The position numbers and the translations under genes are program-made. The notes under the pieces are model-generated. The model was not told the DNA's origin. It ran no database searches and saw nothing but the letters and a program-made list of their open reading frames with translations. Positions 1 through 8,534 of a stretch of 37,124 nucleotides of DNA are shown here, one piece after another. Position 1 is the stretch's first letter; every line of letters begins with the position of its first letter. The stretch spans positions 1-37,124 of the forward strand of contig JALJEE010003218.1 in NCBI GenBank assembly GCA_023231475.1, written 5' to 3'. Origin of the DNA: Seison nebaliae (Eukaryota; Rotifera; Pararotatoria; Seisonacea; Seisonidae).

Positions 1-1207
1 ATATATATTTCGAACTTTTCGACTTTTTCTCGACGAACATTTTTTCTCGGTGTCGTACCATCTACATATATTTTGACCATCTCTCTCATCTCTCTCTCTC
101 TACATTACATTTCTCTTTCATATCGCAACGTTAATCACAACAAACCGAACGATGTAATGTCTCTAAGTAAAATCAGTTATTAATTCAGTTCTGATTTCCT
201 ACGTCAACGATCCGTTCTTTTTGAAGTTACCTATTCTGTAGAACGCTAATAAATGGGTGACGATTTCACCGTTTAGCAAAAAATACGCAAAATTTAACGT
301 GAAATTTTTTTCATGGCTGACGAAATTACCGATATACTCTAAAATTATAGGGTGACAAAGCATACCGATAAAACATTACCGATATCAGCACTTCAGTTGT
401 TCTAGGGATAACATTGACGTGTATTTGTTATCCAATGTTAATCCAATCCCTGTTTCAATGTTAATCGATAACTGTTGATTCTACTTCTCATATCGTTCTG
501 CAAAGAAAGTTGAAGTCGAATTGGCACAGCTAAATTGTCGGTTCGATGTAGACTGATAGATTGGCAGAATAAAAACATTTTTAACAATTCTTTTTGCCCA
601 ATCTTACGAAGAAACATTTTATACTGAAATGAGAATCCTCCAAACGAAGTCGCGATAAATCGAGAAATGGTAATTTCATCTCGTTCATACATTTCTTCCA
701 TCATTTCTAAATTCATATTGGCCACTACATCTCCAATAATGACCACTTAAGTTCAAAAGGTTGTGGTTCTCTTTCTTTAATATGGTAAAATAAGTCTTTA
801 TTGTGGAAGGAAGATATTGATGAACTCGTACACTTCATTCTCCACTTTACATTGGTAGACACTTTGATTTGATTCATTTTCTGCAAATAAGTTTAAACTT
901 TTTGAGTTTTTTTGGGCAGTAGTTTGAATCATCTCCTTCAAAAAAAATCCTCTTTTTTAAATTGAATTGGAAAAAAGTTCTTTTTTTTATGAATCTTCCA
1001 AATGTGATTTGCCAATTTTTTTAATCTACTCTCAAACTTCATAATTGTAAGTCAAATTTATAAACTACTTTAATAAAAATTAAATCAGATGTTATCAAAT
1101 CTACATTAGATCTAATAAATTTATTTTTTTACAAATTCAAAAAACTCTTAATAATAATTATTATTATTATTCATTTAAAATTCACGTCAGGATAAAGAAG
1201 AAAAAGG
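1..1207. other. gene-poor AT-rich flank left of the transposon
   Basis: No gene with a recognisable family is visible here. One minus-strand open frame of 102 codons lies at 438-746; its product (starting MVIIGDVVANMN) shows no signal peptide and no motif I recognise, so it may be an exon of an unknown gene or a chance frame. The stretch 750-1200 is T- and A-rich with an AAT/ATT microsatellite-like run near 1150-1171. Short phrases of the type GACGAAATTACCG and similar occur at about 255-385, one of which recurs in inverted orientation near 32,871. Confidence 0.5.
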
Positions 1208-1485
1208 ATTGTAGGAAAATTACTGGTCCTGGTTTTTTCTATAAGAAATAATTAACGTATACGATTGATTTTACTATGTTTATAAAGAGCTTCAAATTCT
1301 CTACAGATGGTGATTTTAACTTTAACAATATTCTAAAAATATTATAAAAATTTGGATTTTTCTAACATGATAACACTGTAAGTATGATTTACCAATTTTA
1401 AGAAAAATTGGAATTTATTGCTGAATTAATGGTACTTATATTGGTTCAATTAATTGCAAAATTTTTTTATGATTATACCACATCA
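1208..1485 (+). repeat. left terminal inverted repeat of the MULE-like element
   Basis: Begins GATTGTAGGAAAAT and ends GATTATACCACATC. The reverse complement matches 2589-2880 nearly base for base, with scattered substitutions and one insertion of about 30 nt in the other arm (near 2827-2858). Outer ends are at 1208 and 2880; inner ends at 1485 and 2589, beyond which similarity stops. Confidence 0.85.
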
Positions 1486-1644
1486 TTGTGGTGCTTTTAA
1501 AAAAAAATTATGCAAAACAAACAATTTTAAAAATATCAAAAAACAATCTCACGACAACTTACTTTTTTTTTTTGAAAAATGACAAATAGTAATTATCAAA
1601 AAGGGACAAAAAAATATGGTGGAAAAAAGTTCGAGACAAAATCT

Positions 1645-1857
1645 TTACGGTTCAAATTCTCGACAAAACTCGACAACTTGTTCCAATAATTTCAATGATG
1701 GCGATGAAGGTATTGCAGTATAATCTTGGGATAACTTGATTATTACGAACTGTTTTTTAATATCTTCAAAAAATAAGAAAATATCCGAATTCTTCTTCTC
1801 AAATGTAGGAGCAAATCCGTTATGATTTGCTTCACAAAAATTATTTGTTAGTGGCAA
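1645..1857 (-). pseudogene. C-terminal fragment of a MULE transposase
   Basis: The frame of 70 codons starts M-PLTNNFCEANHNGFAPTF and continues with an amphipathic stretch ending in FCREFEP. The block (L)PxTNN-x-x-E-x-x-H-x-x-F followed by a helix is a known C-terminal signature of FLYWCH/MULE proteins of animals; assignment rests on that remembered pattern. It is cut off from the upstream 1903-2127 fragment by a stop and frame change, so it is a relic. Confidence 0.6.
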
Positions 1858-1902
1858 ATTGCTGATGAGTCGTTCATAATTGGACCAAATCTTTACATTG
1901 TA

Positions 1903-2127
1903 TCACGCCGCATTTTCTGATCTGACATACGTTTTCCCAAAATATGTATATAACGGCTTTAATTTCTCTGGACATAATAGAATTGCGGTATTCTGAATAA
2001 ATTTTTGTACACATCTGTAGTTCTTTTCGATAATATTGCATAAAATAGAGTCCCTGATGCGGTGATAAATAAATTTACCTATCTTCGTCTTCATTTCCGC
2101 TATCGAATTGTACAATATTTTTTCCAT
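1903..2127 (-). pseudogene. fragment of a MULE transposase downstream of the catalytic core
   Basis: A 74-codon frame with KFIYHRIRDSILCNIIEKNY, then CPEKLKPLYTYFGKTYV. It resembles the region of MULE transposases that follows the last catalytic residue (YRxIQxxGL...Y; ...LxPLxxYFxxTYV). The frame closes with a stop just after ENAA. Together with 1645-1857 it gives the C-terminal part of the old transposase. Confidence 0.55.
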
Positions 2128-2524
2128 TCATCATCTTAATCTCGGTTGGTATCTTTCGTCGCCGGAATCTTCACCTTTGCTTTGTAATTTCTCAACGTCC
2201 TCTTAATAACCTTCATGGCAGGCAACTCTGCACACACTTTGTTTGAACTATTTTTGGCGGCTTCGCTGATTGCCTCCGAAACTTCATATTTTTCCTCCAT
2301 TACTAATCTTTTCATTTTTCCATTTAACCTCTTACTCTCAAATATATCTCCACTGACTTTGCACTCGTTTTTATGACGGCTCTCTTTGCATTAACCTTAC
2401 ATAAGTCTTTACTTAACAAAACTATTGCAGTACAACTTTTCTTCTTCACATTCACGTATTCCATTCTTACAACTTTTGGATTTTTATTATAATTAACTTT
2501 TAAAATAATAAAGATACTTCCCAT
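2128..2524 (-). pseudogene. remnant of the FLYWCH-type N-terminal region of a MULE transposase
   Basis: Two overlapping frames with a shift between them. The distal one (2324-2524) has a Cys/Lys-rich part with CKVNAKRAVIKTSAKSVEI, reminiscent of the C-x-ARxV part of a FLYWCH finger. The next frame (to about 2151) reads ISEAAKNSSNKVCAELPAMK and then KVIKRTLRNYKAKVK, resembling the segment between FLYWCH finger and transposase core. The shift, the stop after TNRD and the missing upstream start show decay. The assignment is by pattern and by its position between the inverted repeats. Confidence 0.45.
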
Positions 2525-2588
2525 AATAAAGATGATTTTTTCCTTTTACATTTTCTATCCATTTCAAAATAGGCATTGCAGAAGGAGA

Positions 2589-2880
2589 TGTGGTATAATC
2601 ATAAAAAAATTTTGGAATTAATTGAACCAATATAAGTACCATTAATTCAGCTATCAACTCCAATTTTTCTTAAAATTGATAAATCATACTTACATATAGA
2701 TTAGAAAAATCCAAATTTTTAAAATATTTTTAGAATATTATTAAAGTTAAAATCACTATCTTGAAGCTCTTTCTAAACATAGGAAAATCAATCTTATACG
2801 TTAAGTATTTCTTATAGAAAAAACGATTTTTGTGAAAAAATGAATGGACTTAAAAACTACCAGGAATTTTCCTACAATCT
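2589..2880 (-). repeat. right terminal inverted repeat of the MULE-like element
   Basis: Begins GATGTGGTATAATC and ends CCTACAATC, the reverse complement of the left arm. It carries an extra stretch of about 30 nt near 2827-2858, so the arms have diverged since insertion. Confidence 0.85.
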
Positions 2881-3372
2881 TGATGAAGTGGATGACAAAT
2901 TATAAGAGACGATGAACTGTTTGAAATCACTGAGGGAAATATTAGACGACAGACCATAATATCTTATGGTGTATGAAATAATTGAGTAAGCGGGAAATGG
3001 GTAAATTTCGGCAGGAGGAGAAGTAGATAGATTGGATAATAATAAATTGTTGAGACTTTGAAGAATTGAAGAGAACAAATTTGTAAGAAATTGGGGGTAA
3101 TAGATTATCGATTACGAGAGTCCACACATTAGTTGTTTAACCTCTTATAAAGAAATGACGAAGGAACGACTATATTCCAGAATAATTAGAATTAGATGAA
3201 TCAAGAAAGCATTAGAAGATGAGTTAATATGAAATTAAATTGTGTTGATTAATTTATAATCGATTGAACATTCTACTAATATCGATATTTAAATGTTATA
3301 TAAAATTATCTTTAATCTCTCTCGCATTTATTCAATTTGACACAATTTCCAATTTCTTTCAAATACCGAATA
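2881..3372. other. intergenic stretch before the PGRP-like gene
   Basis: No convincing gene. Short open frames on the minus strand (2872-3127) are Ser/Tyr/Ile-rich and look like chance frames in AT-rich DNA. The 5' flank and presumed promoter of the PGRP-like gene lie here; I see no clear core promoter element. Confidence 0.5.
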
Positions 3373-4086
3373 ATGAAAAATTGTTTATTAATCGTTTCTG
3401 TCATCGATCTCCTCCTCATCCAATGGATAGACGCACATTGTCAACTGAATTTAATTAGACGATCCGAATGGAATGCTAAATCACCAAAATCAGTAAAACG
3501 CAGAAATTCGATGGTACAAAACGTCTTCATCGAGAAGTGTGGCAAGTGTTGTTGTATGACAAAAATGAAGTGCTTATCTAAAATCGGCTCGTTACAAATG
3601 ATCGACATGAACAGTCGATTAGCGGACGACATTCGATACAATTTCATTTTGGGAAATGAAAATCGAATTTACGAGGGACGAGGATGGAATGCACAAGGAC
3701 AATACGGTTATGAACATATTAGAAATGTGACGAATAAGAATTCTATCGGATTTTGTATCATGGGAAATATGGATGACGTCACTAAATCGGTGATGGTGAA
3801 TATTAACGATCTGATACATTGTGCCATTGATAAAAAAGTTTTATCACCGAATTTCGGTTTCTGGACCTTTTCTCAACAACTTGATAAATTTATATTGAAT
3901 ATGAAACAACAACCGTCACGGACAAAGTTTTCTGATGAACTTCACAAATATTCTTCACTTTTTCCTAATATGGATGATAATGGGAAACCATTCCATAGTT
4001 CGCCTGTCGACGAAAATTATATGGGAGACTTAATGGACGATCTCAAAGAAGACAAACAACACAAATATATTAACTATTATTATTAA
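3373..4086 (+). CDS. secreted PGRP-like protein without zinc ligands
   Basis: This 237-aa protein starts at the ATG at 3373 rather than the upstream in-frame ATG at 3337, because this start gives a clean signal peptide (MKNCLLIVSVIDLLLIQWID). The mature part matches the peptidoglycan recognition / N-acetylmuramoyl-L-alanine amidase type 2 family: RRSEWNAKSP at the N-terminus, the paired cysteines (KC-GK-CCC), RYNFILGNENRIYEGRGWNA, then NSIGFCIMGN and a helix with CAIDKKVLSPNFGF. The family HHTA segment is replaced by VFIEKCGKC. The later GHR...CPG segment, which carries the second His and the Cys zinc ligand, is replaced by WTFSQQLDKF. The protein should therefore lack amidase activity and, if it works, act as a recognition or regulatory PGRP. 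An acidic tail of about 50 residues after the domain ends in YINYYY. It is encoded in one exon, and an AATAAA signal lies about 40 nt after the stop. Confidence 0.82.
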   Translation: MKNCLLIVSVIDLLLIQWIDAHCQLNLIRRSEWNAKSPKSVKRRNSMVQNVFIEKCGKCCCMTKMKCLSKIGSLQMIDMNSRLADDIRYNFILGNENRIYEGRGWNAQGQYGYEHIRNVTNKNSIGFCIMGNMDDVTKSVMVNINDLIHCAIDKKVLSPNFGFWTFSQQLDKFILNMKQQPSRTKFSDELHKYSSLFPNMDDNGKPFHSSPVDENYMGDLMDDLKEDKQHKYINYYY

Positions 4087-4668
4087 CCAACTTGTCCGTA
4101 TACTAAAACGGAATTATAATGTGAAAAATAAAAATTCCTTCTGCTATTTCTCAAAAGTTCATGTTAATTTTTCAAAAAAAAATTATGAAACTATTTCTAA
4201 CCTTAATATAATTGTTGAAGAATATCATCTAATATCGAAACAAATTCTTCCTATCTCAAAATATTATTAACAGAAGTATCGTGAGACGAATAGAAGAAAA
4301 AAAATAAAAATATCATTAAATTAATACAAAATAGGAAGTTGTAATTTCTTTTTTAGCGTTTACATATGACACAAAACGTTTTTGTTGGATTATTCGCAAG
4401 ATGTTTATTTTATATGGGAAGGGTAGATAATTAGATTGGGAAATGCAAATATATATAATGTACAATTCATAATAATTATTAGTGAATTATTAAAACTTTA
4501 TAAAAAAAATGCAAAATTAAAAACAAATGTAAAAACGAATCACACCTTCAAGAGACTATTTATTATATAAATCGTATAACAATTAGAAAGATTTGAAATA
4601 ATTTTTATAATTTTATTTTAGATTCAGTTTTAACAGGTTAAACAATTTCATAATTTAGTTTTTAGATA
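4087..4668. other. AT-rich intergenic stretch
   Basis: Contains the probable 3' end of the PGRP-like gene (AATAAA near 4126) and the 5' flank of the four-TM gene. No additional coding signal, RNA gene or repeat is evident. Confidence 0.5.
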
Positions 4669-5450
4669 ATGGAAGTGAAAATAGAGAAAGGAATTAAGGA
4701 AAGAAACGGGAAGCAATCGAATAACAATGAAACGCGTTTTTGCAATCCCTTTTCCCAAGTGAGAATACTTGTTATAGCGTTTGAGTCGCTAACTGTGCTG
4801 CTTCTCATCTTTACAATGTTTGTGACGTCAGCACATGTTGGTTAGTTGAATTGCTGATACGATTTAATAAAAATGGTCGTTGATTACAATCAACATGTAG
4901 AAGATGCGCGAAATCGAATATCGATCCAAGTCAGATCGACTTGTATTGCAGTGGTGGCATTGACATTGGTATGTTTAATTGTGGAGATCGTTACACAAAT
5001 TCTTAGTCAACATGACTTCTTTGGGAAATTGAGGAAATCAATAATTTATCAAACAGCCTTTTTATTCATCTCAATTGGTACAGGTTCCCAAATTATTTAA
5101 GTTCCTTCAAATTCCAATTATTTTCCCGATTAGCCGCAATTCTGATACGTTCCGTCGTTATCTCATACGATGAATATACGATCATGTATTTAGGAAAGCA
5201 TGGAAATAAGAAAACTTGCAATTATTCCTATTTATCTACATTACAATTATTGACAGCTTGTTGTATCAGTCATTTATTTGCTGTCCTACTCGCACTAATG
5301 GATGTAATGACGATGCTTATAAAAAATCGAAAGAAACGTGAAACTGTCATGATGGACGATCTTGGAATAATATCTGAAATGAATACACCACATAGGACAA
5401 ATCATACTGTTTTGTTTACAGCACAAGACGAGAGAATGAATATGGTATAA
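4669..5450 (+). CDS. four-transmembrane protein, three exons
   Basis: Exons 4669-4840, 4901-5083 and 5134-5450 join in frame across 60-nt and 50-nt GT-AG introns, giving about 223 residues. The product starts MEVKIEKGIKERNGK. Four hydrophobic segments follow in order: VIAFESLTVLLLIFTMFV, CIAVVALTLVCLIVEIVTQI, AFLFISIGTAAILIRSVV (created by the second splice) and LLTACCISHLFAVLLALMDV. Both ends are predicted cytosolic. The tail of about 45 residues is charged and Met/Thr-rich (KNRKKRETVMMDDLG...). The topology recalls MARVEL, tetraspanin-like and claudin/PMP22 proteins. The Cys-Cys-Gly motif of tetraspanins and the GLW signature of claudins are absent, so I name no family. The third segment is interrupted unless the intron is removed, which supports the model. 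It converges with the LRRC74-like gene, whose stop lies 100 nt away. Confidence 0.72.
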
Positions 5451-5549
5451 GACATTTTTATACTATTTTTATTAATAAAACATATAACACTAATAATATT
5501 ATTAGGTAGTTTTCAATAAATTAGTTCTAATAAATACACTGTCTTTAAA

Positions 5550-7621
5550 TCATTTTTTCCGTTTCTTTTTCGTTTTGTGAGTCTCTGATGAATTTCCGCC
5601 TTTTTTACCGTTCGTGGTTGAGGAAATGTTTGAAGTTGGGAAATTGATACTATCATCACTGACGTTTCTGAAAAAAATTATTTTTTCTTTTCACAATTCC
5701 AATATTTAACATGATATAATCGAGAAGTTCATCTCCACATTCCTGATAATCTTTTACGAACATCTCCAATTCCTTCTGATTGAGATTGAGATCGATGTTC
5801 TAAATAGAATAGTTAGTTAGAAATAATTAATTCAGATATTAGAATTTGGAAGAGCAAAATTAAAACTTTCATTAATGGAAATAAATTATTGGATGACAAC
5901 GAACATAATTGAGAGAGACTCAAAGGACGATTCTTTATCTTTAATCTTTCGTTCGCCGTAAATATTCCGTTCTGATCAATTTCTTGATCGGAAATTAATT
6001 TTCCTAAAAGATTCTTCTTTCTTATCGTTTCATATAATTGATTCGCTTTCAAAGGATGTGAAATCAAATATGATTCAATATATTTCCCGACGAGTTCATA
6101 AATATTTCCCGATCCTACCACGAACGGTTGATCGATTTGTCTCTGCTGATTATTCGTTCGAATTTCCAAATTAGGATTAGTGAATTTCATATGAATTTTT
6201 AATAATCGAAATGAATCATCAACTGATACATTCTGATGACCATGATGATAATAGAAATTAATTGAAAAGAATAAAAATATGAAACACTCAAATCGATTAA
6301 TGTTAAAATCGATAATTTGTTGTTCATTATTCCTTTGCATATCGATTCGCAATTTGCAGACGAAAATTTATTGTGAGCAAACTAAGAAAATTATTGAAAT
6401 TGAATGATCAGGAAGAAAAGAACTTTGACGGTTTTTAAAGCTTCGTTCACTGAGAATAACTTCACCAATAATGGATAGCAATCGAAATCAATATTGTTAT
6501 TTCTGAAGAATTTATAATATTCAGATAGACTAAAATGGAAAATTAACGATAGATCGATAATCTCTAATGTGGAATTTTCAATAAAACATTTCGAAAGATT
6601 CTTCAGAATTGATTGAGTGAAACCATTCCATTTCAAGTCGATTTCTCTCAACGCGATGTTCTCCTAACGAGACTTAATGAGAAGATGGAATTCCATTAAT
6701 AACTAACTCTCAATCCATCAATGATTGACACACATTTCTTGGAAGTGAAAATGTTCCAGCTTAAATTGAGGAATTTTAACGAAGTATTCTCTCCAATGGC
6801 TGGTCCAATTTTCAAGGCAGTTTGTTCACTTAAACCATTATTGCTCAAATCTAACCATTCTAATGTTAAGGTGGACTAATGTGAAATAGAGAATGATTAT
6901 TTGTATGAAGGAGACATTTAAACTTCAATAATTCTACTCAAATTATCGAAACAATTATCATTCAATTGATTTCCAGATAAATTGAGATGAGTCAATGTAT
7001 GATTATTCTTCAAGGAGGTAACTAATGTGGCGATGGATTGAATAGCGAGATTGTTATTCGATAAGTTCTATAGATTCCAGTTGGTTATTTAGAATTATTA
7101 TGAAGAAAGTTAAACCAATTCAGTTAATGTGCTATTTGATGATAACATCGACATGATATAACATCCACCCACATCTGTTATATTGTTATCAGAAATGTCT
7201 AATTTTATTATATTTTCGTTGATCTGTAAAAGAAGGAATTGAAGACGATGGAGAAACAATGAGAGAAGGAAGAAACGGCTAGAGAATCAGCGAGAGCTTT
7301 ACTCTCTCTATTACACAATCCATGATGAGTCATCGATAAGAATCGGTCGTTCATATGACGTAAATAATAAGATGTTGGAATACTTTCAATTCGTCGACAT
7401 TCCTTCATATATTGTTCTCGATCTCCGTCATCGTCTGTGGAGGATTTATTTGAATTCGTCAATGAAAACTTTCAATTAGAGAGTGAACCATAAGCATCGG
7501 ATGTTATATCAACATCAGTATCATAATTACATTTCTCTTCATCATGTTTGTCGGTTTTGTGAAACATTAAATTAAAGAGATTAGATCGGTCATCGATATT
7601 GTCATTATTTTCCGATTCCAT
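5550..7621 (-). CDS. LRRC74-like leucine-rich repeat protein, eleven exons
   Basis: I built eleven exons (7489-7621, 7277-7434, 7116-7223, 6924-7067, 6708-6875, 6548-6663, 6424-6502, 6286-6381, 5867-6232, 5711-5799, 5550-5667). All introns are GT-AG, 42-67 nt long, and the frame is kept throughout, giving 524 aa. An acidic start (MESENNDNIDD) leads into EQYMKECRRIESIPTSYYLR, closely matching the entry segment of LRRC74 proteins. About seven ribonuclease-inhibitor-type repeats follow (IIKLDISDNNITDVG, LTHLNLSGNQLND, LEWLDLSNNGLSE, LKFLNLSWNIF, LREIDLKWNGF, LEIIDLSNNNIDF and others). A helical region with NPNLEIRTNN and a short NIDLNLNQKELEMF segment come next, and the protein ends in a lysine-rich tail (THKTKKKRKK). 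LRR proteins of this type are protein-binding scaffolds; the partner is unknown. The 45-nt intron at 6503-6547 has no in-frame stop, so it could be missed, but removing it restores the LRR consensus DLSNNNI. Confidence 0.8.
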
Positions 7622-8534
7622 TAGAGGAGTTGTTGAAGGAAGGAAAGAAGGAACAGAAGGTAAGAATGGGAAAGTTTTCTTTCTCTCAAGTATTATACGG
7701 TGACTTCCTTATTCAGTTTTATGATTAGCAGATTGGGGCAGAAAATGTCAGGGAAGAAGTCTCCTAAACATTCTTTATTTGAAAATAGTTGCCAATGTTT
7801 AGTGTTGTCGAGAAGGAATGTTTACTCTGTTCCCTTCTCTTCTCATTTGGAGAATGTTTTGTAGCTAGTTAGCTTGCTTTGCATTAATATGGAAGTTCCT
7901 ATTCATTTTCTTCATTAATAATACGAACCGATTCTTTGTTGTTCGATTCGAAGGAAAATCCACATTGGATTACTAAAGGAAGGAAGGAAGGAAGGAAGTT
8001 GGATCATTCGACCCGTTGTCAATAGTGCTACTTATTCCAGTTATTAGATGGGAGGGAGAACATATCCATTCGATTAATTAAACAGTTGGAATGAATGTCA
8101 GGTTGAAATTAAATAAAACTCAAATGTTTCTTTTTGACATATTTCACTCGGTTTCTCCTCTGGCTGTTTATACACAAAATTTTAAATTTCCTCATTCAAG
8201 CCAATGAACACGAATTTCCGAACGACATCAATTAACATATGATGTTACTCCGTCAAATATGAACGAGTCATTACCAATTCAAATATCACACCACTCAAAT
8301 AATGTCGAATGTTAACAATCCCATGTGAAACGTTCAATGAAAGTAAAGTCATGATCAAATTCTCCCACAGTTGTATAGTATTACCTGGAGCATATATGTA
8401 TTACCATAACTTAATAAGCGTTTCCATGACATTAATGAAAAATAGCATATGAATTTAAAGAATGAGAATAATTTATCTCAATTTCAAATTTTTCGCTTAT
8501 ATAATTTTCGATTTTTTTTTCCGGATTTTTCAAA
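7622..8534. promoter_or_regulatory. shared upstream region of the divergent LRRC74-like and PRP6 genes
   Basis: About 0.9 kb separates the divergent starts. An AAGG microsatellite (about 7977-7998) and purine-rich runs near 7633-7660 are present. No coding frame, tRNA or clear TATA element is seen. A role as a bidirectional promoter is inferred from the geometry only. Confidence 0.4.

Larger units (their letters stand above)
1208..2880 (-). mobile_element. decayed, internally deleted MULE-type DNA transposon with long terminal inverted repeats
   Basis: Two arms of about 280-290 nt (1208-1485 and 2589-2880) are reverse complements of each other over most of their length and enclose about 1.1 kb. 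On the minus strand the interior encodes broken pieces in the order expected of a Mutator-like (MULE) transposase with an N-terminal FLYWCH finger. A stop-broken Cys/Lys-rich piece comes first (about 2128-2524), including CAELPAMKVIKRTLRNYKAK, which resembles the linker after FLYWCH. A 74-codon frame follows (1903-2127), with a segment like the end of the MULE core. Then comes a 70-codon frame (1645-1857) starting LPLTNNFCEANHNGF, which resembles the conserved LPxTNNxxExxH C-terminal block. The DDE catalytic core is not present between these blocks. Long inverted repeats are typical of MULEs. No clear target-site duplication of 8-10 bp is visible. The element is non-autonomous and inactive. 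Confidence 0.72.
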
